Positions 1 through 8,613 of a DNA stretch of 64,000 nt are shown here, piece by piece. Source of the stretch: Planctomycetota bacterium. GTDB taxonomy: Bacteria > Planctomycetota > Planctomycetia > Pirellulales > UBA1268. How positions within the stretch are numbered: the first letter of the stretch is position 1; every line of letters begins with the position of its first letter. The stretch is from contig VGZO01000010.1 of NCBI GenBank assembly GCA_016872555.1, positions 1 to 64,000 of the forward strand, written 5' to 3'. The notes under the pieces were generated by a model. It ran no database searches. It worked only from the letters and a program-made list of their open reading frames with translations, and was not told where the DNA came from. A program made the position numbers and the translations under genes.

Positions 1-272
1 TGCTCCCGGAGCCACCCGGCGACGCGGAGGCTGCGCATCCCGTGATGGCAGTGCACGATCAGCAGCCGATCGCGGTGCGATTCGAGCTCGCCAAGGCGCT
101 GCGGAATCTCCTGCGTCGGGATCAGCACCGCCCCGTCGATCCGAGCCAGGGCGAATTCCTCGGCTGTCCGGCAATCGAGCAGGAGGGGACGCGGCGAACT
201 GCCAGTCGCGGCAATCGCCGCCGCGGCCGTGTGGACGTCGATCTCGAGCGGCACGGGAGCATCGTCAGCCAT
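1..272 (-). CDS. Rhodanese-like domain protein (3' end outside the window)
   Basis: Reading leftward from the ATG at 270-272 gives an open frame to the window edge beginning MADDAPVPLEIDVHTAAAAI. It contains the rhodanese features LLLDCRTAEEFALARIDGA and, near residue 75, the active-site loop CHHGMRS (the CxxGxRS-type persulfide loop with its catalytic Cys). The roughly 90 residues visible fit a single-domain rhodanese (sulfurtransferase) of about 110 residues; the family transfers sulfane sulfur through the loop Cys. The last residues lie beyond position 1. A terminator for the next leftward gene separates the two, so it is probably transcribed from its own promoter. Substrate cannot be told from sequence. 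Confidence 0.85.
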   Translation of the reverse strand, partial: MADDAPVPLEIDVHTAAAAIAATGSSPRPLLLDCRTAEEFALARIDGAVLIPTQEIPQRLGELESHRDRLLIVHCHHGMRSLRVAGWLRE

Positions 273-310
273 CGAGTCGATCCCCTGCGAATCACCCGAT
301 CACATCAAAC

Positions 311-349
311 AAAAAGCGGCGGCCGGGAAGCTTCGCTCCCCGGCCGCCG
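311..349 (-). terminator. Rho-independent terminator after the DUF1559 gene
   Basis: A perfect 11-bp GC stem (317-327 with 339-349, loop 328-338) is followed, reading leftward, by a run of five T (complement of 311-315). This is the classical intrinsic terminator layout and sits 50 nt past the stop of the leftward DUF1559 gene. Confidence 0.85.
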
Positions 350-401
350 TTGAACTGGCATCGAATCGAAACCGCCTCCCGACACGGAAAGCGAGGATCG
401 A

Positions 402-1502
402 TCACGGCTCGGTGACGTTCTCGCCCGAGTCGCGGCTGATCAGGGCATAGTAGATCGTCGGATCGATGTCCGACGACAGCGTTTTGACAGAACCGTCGCA
501 GTACGTGTGCATCACCAAGCCACCCGAGTGCTCGCTCGACGGGCCCCATGCGGAGTTACCAAGCGGGAACCGGGCGTACGCAGTGTTTGCCTGACCGACA
601 CGGGTCGTCGCCGCGGCGGACGGACCATACTGCAAGGCACAGTTGGCACCCGCTACGTTGGTCCAGACGCCGTTGACGAGCGTGGGCATGGCGGTCGAGT
701 CGCCGGACAGACCCGTCACATACGCACACGCCCCATCCATCCACGACGAGTTGCCACCTTCCTTCGACTCGGCGATGCAGATCGTCTTCGAGGTGCCGTC
801 CCGCATTGCGGCAAGGTTCAGGCCGAAGTAGGGGAGATTGTCGTTGGCTTCGTTGATCACCTTCGGGCTGCGGAACGGGATCGCTCCATTGTCGCCGATG
901 GTGCCATTCTCTTCCCGCTCACAAACACCGGCCATCCCCTTGTAGTTGGTGATGGCGACATTGGTGAGCCCACCGAGATTGGCCAGAAGCGACCGGTAGT
1001 TGCTCGACGTCGAGATCTGCGCGGTCGGCTGACCGGCAAAGCTGGGGCAGATCAAACCGGGGAGCTGGGTTTGATAGGCCGGGGTGGTCCCGACCGGACC
1101 GACGACGGTGTACACGTTGTTCGCCACGCCAGCCGAATTCAGCCGGGCGAAGCGATTGGAGTTGCTGGACAGCACGTTATAGAGATTCGCTTCCTCCATG
1201 TAGGGGAGGATGTGGACCAGCCAGCTGAATCCGGTGACGCCGGTGTTCGACATCGCAATTGCCGTCGAGGGCAACCGGTCGATCGCCGCCGGAAACGCCT
1301 TGCGGGCATCGTGGTGATTTTGCAGCGCCAAGCCGAGCTGCTTGTTCTTGTTGCTGCAATTGCTGCGGTTGGCAGCTTCACGAGCCGCCTGAACGGCCGG
1401 AAGGAGCAGACCGACGAGCGTGCCGATGATCGCGATCACGACGAGCAGCTCGACGAGCGTGAACCCACGCTTCGTACGGGCGGCCACCATTCCATGAGCC
1501 AT
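402..1502 (-). CDS. DUF1559 domain protein with prepilin-type N-terminal signal
   Basis: A 366-residue protein. Residues 12-35 form a type IV prepilin-type cleavage/methylation signal (RGFTLVELLVVIAIIGTLVG) with the +5 Glu and a long hydrophobic stretch, followed by the DUF1559 start LLPAVQAAREAANRSNC. The C-terminus has the family's closing motif (SSEHSGGLVMHTYCDGSVK), so the protein looks full length. These proteins are present in many copies in planctomycete genomes and are pseudopilin-like, exported and membrane-anchored; their function is unknown. It is monocistronic: a sigma70-like promoter lies upstream at 1639-1667 and a terminator at 311-349. Confidence 0.93.
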   Translation of the reverse strand: MAHGMVAARTKRGFTLVELLVVIAIIGTLVGLLLPAVQAAREAANRSNCSNKNKQLGLALQNHHDARKAFPAAIDRLPSTAIAMSNTGVTGFSWLVHILPYMEEANLYNVLSSNSNRFARLNSAGVANNVYTVVGPVGTTPAYQTQLPGLICPSFAGQPTAQISTSSNYRSLLANLGGLTNVAITNYKGMAGVCEREENGTIGDNGAIPFRSPKVINEANDNLPYFGLNLAAMRDGTSKTICIAESKEGGNSSWMDGACAYVTGLSGDSTAMPTLVNGVWTNVAGANCALQYGPSAAATTRVGQANTAYARFPLGNSAWGPSSEHSGGLVMHTYCDGSVKTLSSDIDPTIYYALISRDSGENVTEP

Positions 1503-1638
1503 TCAACACCTCCGTTGGAGACGGGCGAAAAAACGAAACGTGATGAAAGGACGCCCGACGAGGTCAAGGGTTGTGGCGATGGCACCGATCGATCGATCGG
1601 CCACCATCAAAACCCGGCGAACCTCGGCAGAAGAGTTC

Positions 1639-1667
1639 ACAATAGGCCTGTCCTACGAAGGTGTCAA
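1639..1667 (-). promoter_or_regulatory. Sigma70-like promoter for the DUF1559 gene
   Basis: Reading leftward, TTGACA (1667-1662) is followed after exactly 17 nt by TATTGT (1644-1639). A start near 1632 would give a leader of about 130 nt before the ATG at 1502. The -35 is a perfect consensus. It lies only 5 nt from the start of the divergent nucleotidyltransferase gene. Confidence 0.65.
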
Positions 1668-1671
1668 CCAA

Positions 1672-2937
1672 ATGGGTCGTTCTGACGCGAGGAATCTCGA
1701 CCCGGAGGCCTCGCGGCGGTTCGCCGTCGCCGTCGTCCTCCGGCTCCGCGAAGCCGGGCATGAAGCCTTTTGGGCCGGGGGGTGTGTCCGCGACGAATTG
1801 CTCGGCCGGACCCCGGCTGACTACGACGTCGCCACCGCGGCTCTTCCCGATGTCGTGCGGGGTGTTTTCGGAACCGGGAAGACCCTCGCCGTGGGGGCGT
1901 CGTTCGGTGTCATCACGGTTCTCGGCCCTCGTGGCACTGCCCCCGTCGAAGTGGCGACGTACCGGGCTGACGCCCCCTCCAGCGATGGCAGGCATCCCGA
2001 CGGAGTGAGGTTCACCGTTGCGCGCGAAGACGCGCTGCGGCGCGACTTCACCATCAACGGCATGTTCCTCGATCCGCTCACGGGCGCGGTTCACGATCAC
2101 GTCGGCGGCCGGGCCGACCTCGCGGCCGGTGTGATCCGGGCGATCGGCACGCCGGCGCTGCGCTTCGCGGAGGACCACTTGAGGATCCTCCGCGCGGTGC
2201 GGTTCGCCGCCGCGTTCGGCTTCGTGATCGAACGCGAGACATGGCAGGCGATCGAGCGGATGGCACGGACGGTCACCACCGTCAGCCCGGAACGCGTGGC
2301 CGACGAATTGACGAGGATGGCGACGCGCCCCGGTCGACGGCAGGCGTTGGGACTGCTTGCCGAGACCGGCCTGGCGGCGCATGTCCTCGGCGAATTCGCC
2401 GCGCACGCCCTGCCGCGCGCCGGGGAGGTGATCGGGGCGCTCGACGAGCCGCTGTTGGCCTCGGCGTTGGCGGTGCTCGCCTGGGAGACGCACGGCGCAC
2501 ACGCGGCCGCGAAGGCCGCGATCGCCACAGCCGCGCGCCGCCTCCGGCTCGCCAACGCGACCGGGAAGTTGGCGGCGTGGCTCGTCGACGGGCTGGCGGT
2601 GCTCGGCGCGCTCGCGGTGCCGCCGACCGGGCCCTGGTCGAGACTGCAGCCGTGGGTGGCCGCGGCCGACGCGCCGCGGCTCGCCGACCTGCTCCGGGCA
2701 CGGGCCGCGACCGGCTGCGGCAGCACCGACGAAGCGCGGTGGTTCACCGCGCAGCTCGAGCGACCACGCGACGAAATCGATCCGGCGCCGCTGCTGTCCG
2801 GGGCCGACCTCCTCGCCGCGGGGATCGTGGCCGGCCCCGCTCTCGGCCGGATCCTCACCGAAGCCCGCCGGTTGCAACTCGACGGCGCCCTGACGAGCCG
2901 CGCCGCGGCGCTCGCGTGGCTGGTGGGCCAGGGCTGA
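1672..2937 (+). CDS. tRNA nucleotidyltransferase / poly(A) polymerase family protein
   Basis: About 421 residues from the ATG at 1672. The class II nucleotidyltransferase head is clear: FWAGGCVRDELLGRTPADYD (GG...RD plus the metal-binding DxD as D-Y-D), then RRDFTINGMFLDP and HLRILRAVRFAAAFGF, the conserved head/neck motifs. The C-terminal half is Ala/Leu-rich helical and variable, as usual. The family either adds CCA to tRNA 3' ends (Cca) or A tails to RNA (PcnB); sequence inspection alone does not separate the two. The tRNA-Leu at 58357 does not encode its CCA, so a CCA-adding enzyme is needed in this genome. Upstream in-frame Met codons lie inside the opposite gene's promoter region, so I prefer 1672. 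Confidence 0.85.
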   Translation: MGRSDARNLDPEASRRFAVAVVLRLREAGHEAFWAGGCVRDELLGRTPADYDVATAALPDVVRGVFGTGKTLAVGASFGVITVLGPRGTAPVEVATYRADAPSSDGRHPDGVRFTVAREDALRRDFTINGMFLDPLTGAVHDHVGGRADLAAGVIRAIGTPALRFAEDHLRILRAVRFAAAFGFVIERETWQAIERMARTVTTVSPERVADELTRMATRPGRRQALGLLAETGLAAHVLGEFAAHALPRAGEVIGALDEPLLASALAVLAWETHGAHAAAKAAIATAARRLRLANATGKLAAWLVDGLAVLGALAVPPTGPWSRLQPWVAAADAPRLADLLRARAATGCGSTDEARWFTAQLERPRDEIDPAPLLSGADLLAAGIVAGPALGRILTEARRLQLDGALTSRAAALAWLVGQG

Positions 2938-2959
2938 GCGGCCGGTCACCGCCGCCCGG

Positions 2960-3733
2960 TCAGGCCGGCGGCTCGAGGGCCCGCGGCAGGTCGGCGAGGC
3001 TTTCGAGCCGGAACACCTCGAGGAACTTGGCGGTCGTCCGGTAGCTGGGTTCGCCCCCTGGCTGCGGCTCGATCGCGAGCAGCCCGCGACGCACGAGCGT
3101 GCGGAGCGTCGCCGGGGGGGCATCACAGCCCAGTGCCACCAGACGGTCGCGGGGGACCGGCTGGTTCCAGGCCACCACCGCGAGGACGTCGAGGGCCTCG
3201 GCATCGAGGCGCACGAGCCGGGCGCGGGCCTCGCTCACCCGGCCGACGCCGGCAAACTCGCCACGCAGGCGCATCACCCAGCCGTCGTCCCGGGGCACGA
3301 CCTCGTAGGGGCAACCGTTGGCCCGGTAGCGACGCTCGAGCTCGGCGGCGAGCTCGTCGACCTCCTGGGCGCGGACGCCGCGCATCAGCGCCGCGACGCG
3401 CCTCCCCGACAAAGCCGCGCCGTCGGGCTGGCCGACGAACAGCAACGCCTCGAGGATCGTCGCCGGATCGACACGGCAGCCCTCCTCGGCGCCGGGAGCG
3501 AGGCCGTCGTCGTCGAGCGACGGTGAGGCATCCTCCTGGGCCACCGCCGGCTCGGCGCGCGGCGTCCACGGATCGGCCGAACCCATCATCGCCGCGAAGG
3601 CCTGGGCGAGTCGATCGATCGACAGCCCGCCATCGGCCGGGGGACCGACGAACCCCGTGCCGCCGCCGGGGGCCGCCGGCGGTCGACCGGCCGTCTGCTG
3701 GTCGGGTTTCGGCCGGGAGGGGGGGATGGGCAT
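2960..3733 (-). CDS. scpB: Segregation and condensation protein B (ScpB)
   Basis: ScpB binds ScpA and the SMC ATPase in the bacterial condensin that organises and segregates chromosomes. The ScpB winged-helix pair is recognisable: ILEALLFVGQPDGAALSGRRV, then ALDVLAVVAWNQPVPRDRLV, and the closing TTAKFLEVFRLESLADLP. An Ala/Pro/Gly-rich N-terminal extension of about 90 residues precedes the domain. I chose the ATG at 3733; a TTG at 3778, directly after the methyltransferase stop, is an alternative. It is the last gene of a leftward set with the methyltransferase and the M20 peptidase. ScpA is not in the window. Confidence 0.88.
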   Translation of the reverse strand: MPIPPSRPKPDQQTAGRPPAAPGGGTGFVGPPADGGLSIDRLAQAFAAMMGSADPWTPRAEPAVAQEDASPSLDDDGLAPGAEEGCRVDPATILEALLFVGQPDGAALSGRRVAALMRGVRAQEVDELAAELERRYRANGCPYEVVPRDDGWVMRLRGEFAGVGRVSEARARLVRLDAEALDVLAVVAWNQPVPRDRLVALGCDAPPATLRTLVRRGLLAIEPQPGGEPSYRTTAKFLEVFRLESLADLPRALEPPA

Positions 3734-3778
3734 GGCAGGGGCGACCGGGGCGCGGTGGGTGCCAATACCCGGATTCAA

Positions 3779-4741
3779 TCAGACCCGCCGCTTTGGAAAC
3801 AAGAGACGTTGGCGCTCCTCTCGCGACGGTTTCCCCCTCGTCGCGCCCCCGCTGCCGCCGAGCCGACGGCCGGCGGCCGTGGTCGGCACGCTCTTGAGCG
3901 GCTCGGGAGCGCCGTCGAGGGGGGTTCCGGGGGCGCTCGCCGCGAGGCGCTTGCGGATCCGCGCCGCATACGCGGCCGACAGTTCGCAGCCGAGGAACGC
4001 CCGGCGCAGCTTCTTCGCCACCGCCAGCGTCGTGCCGCTCCCGGCGAACGGATCGAGTACGAGATCGCCGGGGTTGCTCGAGGCGCGGATGATCCGGCCG
4101 AGGAGCTGCTCGGGCATCTGGCAGCCGTGCCAGCCGCTGCGCTCCTTGAAGGTACCGCAGACCCGCGGGAAGTACCAGGTGTCGCCATCGGCCCCGAACC
4201 CGTCGGGGAGGTCCTGGGGCCGCAGGATCCAGGTGTCGTCGGGGAGGCGGCCGGTGGGGTCGGCACGGCGGTCGCCGTACACCAGCTCGCGCGCCGACGG
4301 CACGCGGATCGCGTCGGTGTTGAAGGTGAAGGCGCGCGGGTCGCGGACGAGATGAAACAGGTGCGCGTGCGAGCGGCTGAATTTCTGCCGGCAGTTGACG
4401 CCGAACGTGTAGTACCAGACCACCCAACTGCGGCAGGCCAGGCCGAGCTCACGGGTCGCCAGGACCTTCAATTCGGCGGCGTACTCGTCGCCGATCGCCA
4501 GCCAGAACGTGCCGTCGGAGCGGAGCACGCGGACGACCTCGGCCAGCCAGCGGCGCGACCAGGTGAGGTAGTCGTCGGTTGAGCGACGGTCGTCGTAGGT
4601 GTCGTAGTCGTAGCCAATGTTGAACGGCGGATCGGCGAACGCGAGATGGACGGTGCCGTCGGGCACGCGGGCGAGCAGCTCGAGGCAGTCGCCCCGGTGG
4701 ACGCGGTCGACCGCCAAACCCCGCCGCGCCTTCCCTGGCAT
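3779..4741 (-). CDS. Site-specific DNA methyltransferase, beta-class (N6-adenine/N4-cytosine type)
   Basis: A 320-residue SAM-dependent DNA methyltransferase. Motif IV ([12 protein letters not shown], the DPPF catalytic loop) comes before motif I ([20 protein letters not shown]), the order of the beta class that includes CcrM. DPPF rather than SPPY favours adenine-N6 methylation. No endonuclease gene is adjacent, so it appears to be an orphan (regulatory or protective) enzyme. A GGAGG sits 8 nt before the ATG and overlaps the end of the upstream peptidase gene, which supports co-translation. The C-terminal tail after the last motif is about 60 residues, Gly/Arg-rich, and unlike the conserved tail of CcrM as far as I can judge. 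Confidence 0.9.
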   Translation of the reverse strand: MPGKARRGLAVDRVHRGDCLELLARVPDGTVHLAFADPPFNIGYDYDTYDDRRSTDDYLTWSRRWLAEVVRVLRSDGTFWLAIGDEYAAELKVLATRELGLACRSWVVWYYTFGVNCRQKFSRSHAHLFHLVRDPRAFTFNTDAIRVPSARELVYGDRRADPTGRLPDDTWILRPQDLPDGFGADGDTWYFPRVCGTFKERSGWHGCQMPEQLLGRIIRASSNPGDLVLDPFAGSGTTLAVAKKLRRAFLGCELSAAYAARIRKRLAASAPGTPLDGAPEPLKSVPTTAAGRRLGGSGGATRGKPSREERQRLLFPKRRV

Positions 4742-4745
4742 CTGT

Positions 4746-6050
4746 TCAACCTCCGGTGGCCAGCCGCAACGCCACCCGACAGGCGGTCTCGAAGGCTTCG
4801 AGGTCGAGCCGCTCCTTGGTGGTGTGGATCTCCATCTGCCCGCAGCCGAGCGTCACGGTCGGGACGCCGTTGACCGCCATCCAGTTGGCGTCGAGACCGC
4901 CGTTGGAAACCTCCGGCCGCGGGGTGAGGCCGACGCCGCGGACCGCCGCCGTCGCCTCGACGACGCACGGCTCGTCGGCCTCCAGCCGGAAGGCCTCGTA
5001 GTCGAGCCGGCCGTCGAAGGCGACGCGGCCGGTGGTGCCGTCGGCCGCCTTGATGCGTTTCGCCGCCGTCTGGAAGGCCGTCTCGATCGCCTTGACGATC
5101 TTCGCGCGAAACACCGGATCGTGGCTCCGCGCCTCGGCGCGGAGCGCGGCCGAATCGGCGACCACGTTGGTGGCGCTCCCGGCGTGGATCGTGCCGACGT
5201 TGCTCGTGCCGCGCTTTCCTTCCTTCTCGACCAGGCCGTGCCAGCCACCGGCGACGAGATCGGCGATCGCCAGGGCCGCGATCGCGATCGCCGACACCCC
5301 CTTTTCCGGAGCCACGCCGGCATGGCTCGGCAGGCCGGTGACGGCGATGTCCATCCGGTAGCCACCGGTCGCCCCGACGGTGATCTTCTCCACCGCGCCG
5401 CCGTCGAAGTTGAACGCCAGCCGCGGCCGGCCGAGGTCGGCCGCTTTGACATACCGCGCCCCGTACAGGCCGACTTCCTCCTGGATCGCGAACAGCAGCG
5501 TCAGCGGCGGATGATCGAGCCCCTGGCGGAGGATCGCCAGCGCCGTCGACAGCACCACGGCGCAGCCGGCGCGGTCGTCGGCCCCGAGGCCGGTGGCGGG
5601 GTCGGCGCTGGCGACGAACCGGCCACTGACCTTGGGCTTCGCCCCGAGGCACACCGGCACGGTGTCCATGTGGGCCATCAGCAGGCGGCGCGGTCCCGGC
5701 CGGGTGCCGGGGAGCTTGACGATCAGGTTGCCGACGTTGCCGGCCGTCGGGGTCTTGGTGTGGGCGTTGTCGAAGGAGATCGCCGCCCGCGGGCAGCCCG
5801 CCTCGACCAGCCAGTGGACGATCCGCTCCGCGACCCGCTTCTCGTCCCCCGACACACCTGGGATCGCCAGCAGGTCGAGGACCACGCGCCGCGCCGCGGC
5901 GAGGTCGGGCTGCGGTCCGGCCGTCGGCTTCGCGGGTGCGGCGCTCGGCCGTAGACTCCCGCCCGACGCCCGCGGACGGGGCGCCGGTTTTGCCGCCGCC
6001 CCCGAGGGTGCCTTCCGTTTCGAAGCCGTCGCCCTCGAAGGGGTCGTCAT
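4746..6050 (-). CDS. M20 family metallopeptidase, PepT-like
   Basis: About 434 residues. Di-zinc M20 motifs are all present: AHMDTVP (first metal His/Asp), ADDRAG (bridging Asp), IQEEVGLYG (catalytic Glu pair), the peptidase-T-like [11 protein letters not shown], a dimerisation domain beginning near [15 protein letters not shown], and the final metal ligand in [15 protein letters not shown]. The family hydrolyses small peptides in the cytoplasm. The first ~50 residues are Ala/Pro/Lys-rich and outside the domain. The ATG at 6048-6050 overlaps the ATG of the divergent gene by two bases; ATGs at 6071-6074 are alternatives that would deepen the overlap. It leads a leftward operon with the methyltransferase (4-nt gap) and scpB. 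Confidence 0.88.
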   Translation of the reverse strand: MTTPSRATASKRKAPSGAAAKPAPRPRASGGSLRPSAAPAKPTAGPQPDLAAARRVVLDLLAIPGVSGDEKRVAERIVHWLVEAGCPRAAISFDNAHTKTPTAGNVGNLIVKLPGTRPGPRRLLMAHMDTVPVCLGAKPKVSGRFVASADPATGLGADDRAGCAVVLSTALAILRQGLDHPPLTLLFAIQEEVGLYGARYVKAADLGRPRLAFNFDGGAVEKITVGATGGYRMDIAVTGLPSHAGVAPEKGVSAIAIAALAIADLVAGGWHGLVEKEGKRGTSNVGTIHAGSATNVVADSAALRAEARSHDPVFRAKIVKAIETAFQTAAKRIKAADGTTGRVAFDGRLDYEAFRLEADEPCVVEATAAVRGVGLTPRPEVSNGGLDANWMAVNGVPTVTLGCGQMEIHTTKERLDLEAFETACRVALRLATGG

Positions 6051-6477
6051 GCGCGTGTTCCTCGCCGGCATCATGCAGGGCTCCCACGTGGGGAACCTCG
6101 TCCACGACCAGGGCTACCGCGAAGCGCTGCGGAGTCTCCTCGTCGATCGCTGGCCGGAGGCCGAAGTCTACGACCCCTTCGCCCGGCACGCCATGTCCGT
6201 CGACTACGGGCTGGAGCAGGCGCGCGACGTGTTCGAGGCCCACGTCGGGATGTGCCGCCGGGCCGATCTCGTCGTGGCCTTCGTGCCCGAGGCCTCGATG
6301 GGGACGGCGATCGAGATCTGGGAGGCCTCGCGACACGGCGCCGTCGTGGTGGCGATCACGCCGCTGGTCCACAACTGGGTCGTGCTCCTCACCGCCCGGG
6401 CGATCTACCCCGATCGTGAGGCGTTCGCCGCAGCGCTCGCCGGCGGCGCGATCGATCGGCTGCTCGAGCGCCCCTGA
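6049..6477 (+). CDS. Nucleoside 2-deoxyribosyltransferase-like protein
   Basis: A 142-residue protein beginning [11 protein letters not shown], typical of nucleoside 2-deoxyribosyltransferase-fold proteins (compare the family start MkIFLAG). The key segment [20 protein letters not shown] carries the family's GTxxE, with the Glu in the nucleophile position, and an Asp in the preceding strand (ADLVV). Such enzymes exchange bases between deoxyribonucleosides or hydrolyse nucleotides. The start is well fixed by the domain boundary, and its ATG overlaps the divergent peptidase ATG. Substrate is not predictable; it could act in nucleotide salvage or as a nucleotide hydrolase. Confidence 0.72.
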   Translation: MRVFLAGIMQGSHVGNLVHDQGYREALRSLLVDRWPEAEVYDPFARHAMSVDYGLEQARDVFEAHVGMCRRADLVVAFVPEASMGTAIEIWEASRHGAVVVAITPLVHNWVVLLTARAIYPDREAFAAALAGGAIDRLLERP

Positions 6478-6589
6478 GCCCCGCCCCGGCACGCGGCGGC
6501 AACTCGACACGCTGCCCTCGCGGCAGGAAGATGATCCCCGAGCGGTTTCGCCCAGCACCCGGTCGCAACCGCCCCCCCCGGAGTCTGCC

Positions 6590-7630
<1,041 letters not shown>

Positions 7631-7660
7631 CCGCGGCCCGCCGCCTCGCAGGACCCTGCC

Positions 7661-8596
7661 ATGGCCTCCCGTACCCCGCCGAGCGAGCCGCCGCGCCCCG
7701 CGCCGGCCCTCGGCGGCGTCGTCGACCCCCGGGCGCTGGCGCTGGTGGCGCGCCTGGAGATGGTGGCGAGGAGCGCCGTCGAGGGGTTGCTCTCCGGCAT
7801 CCACCCCAGCCCGTTCTTCGGGTCGAGCGTCGAGTATGCCGACCACCGCCCCTACACCCCCAGCGACGAACTGCGCTCGCTCGACTGGAAGCTGCTGGCC
7901 AAGACCGACCGCTACTTCGTCAAGCTGTTCGAGGACCGGACCAACACGCGCCTCACCGTCGTCCTCGACACGAGCCGGTCGATGGGATTCGCCTCCGGGG
8001 GGACGACCAAGCTCGACTTCGGCCGGGGGCTGGCCGCTTCCCTGCTCCACCTCGCTCTCCGGCAGAACGACGCCGCCGGGCTGGTGACGTTCGCCGAGGG
8101 CATCGGCCAGTTCATCCCCCCGCGGAGCGTGGCCCATCACTTCCGCCACCTGCTCACGGCGCTGGCCAGCGCCACCCCCGGGGGCGACACGGGCATCCGG
8201 GGCGTGCTGGCGGAGGTCGCCGGGCGGCTGCCGCGGCGCGGGATCGTGATCCTCGTCAGCGACCTGCTCGACGACCCGGCCGCGATCGACGCCGGCCTGT
8301 CGCTGCTCCGCCACCGGCGCCACGATCTGGTGGTGTTCCACGTCGTCGATCCCGCCGAGCGCGACTTCCCCTGGGAGCGCTCGGCACGGTTCCGCGACAT
8401 GGAGGGGGAGGGGCGCCTCGTCGCCAACCCGCGCCTCGTCCGGGCCGCCTACCGCGAACGCTTCGAGGCCTTCCTCGCCGCCGTCCGTTCCGCCTGTCTC
8501 GAACGCTCGATCGGCTACGAGATGGTGCTCACCGACCAGCCGTTCGAGGATCTGCTCGCCGCCTACCTCGCCCGTCGGGCCCGCGTCTCGGGCTGA
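7661..8596 (+). CDS. DUF58 domain protein (VWA-like)
   Basis: 311 residues. The DUF58 signature SSVEYADHRPYTPSDELRSL followed by DWKLLAKTDRYFVKLFEDRT is clear, and a VWA fold follows with an intact MIDAS (LDTSRSMG, DxSxS). AGGA lies 7 nt before the ATG. DUF58 proteins are the standard partner of MoxR ATPases and sit directly downstream of them; the pair probably recognises a membrane or periplasmic client through the MIDAS metal. No transmembrane segment is evident, unlike some longer DUF58 proteins. Confidence 0.93.
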   Translation: MASRTPPSEPPRPAPALGGVVDPRALALVARLEMVARSAVEGLLSGIHPSPFFGSSVEYADHRPYTPSDELRSLDWKLLAKTDRYFVKLFEDRTNTRLTVVLDTSRSMGFASGGTTKLDFGRGLAASLLHLALRQNDAAGLVTFAEGIGQFIPPRSVAHHFRHLLTALASATPGGDTGIRGVLAEVAGRLPRRGIVILVSDLLDDPAAIDAGLSLLRHRRHDLVVFHVVDPAERDFPWERSARFRDMEGEGRLVANPRLVRAAYRERFEAFLAAVRSACLERSIGYEMVLTDQPFEDLLAAYLARRARVSG

Positions 8597-8613
8597 CGAG
8601 CCCGCTCCCCGCC

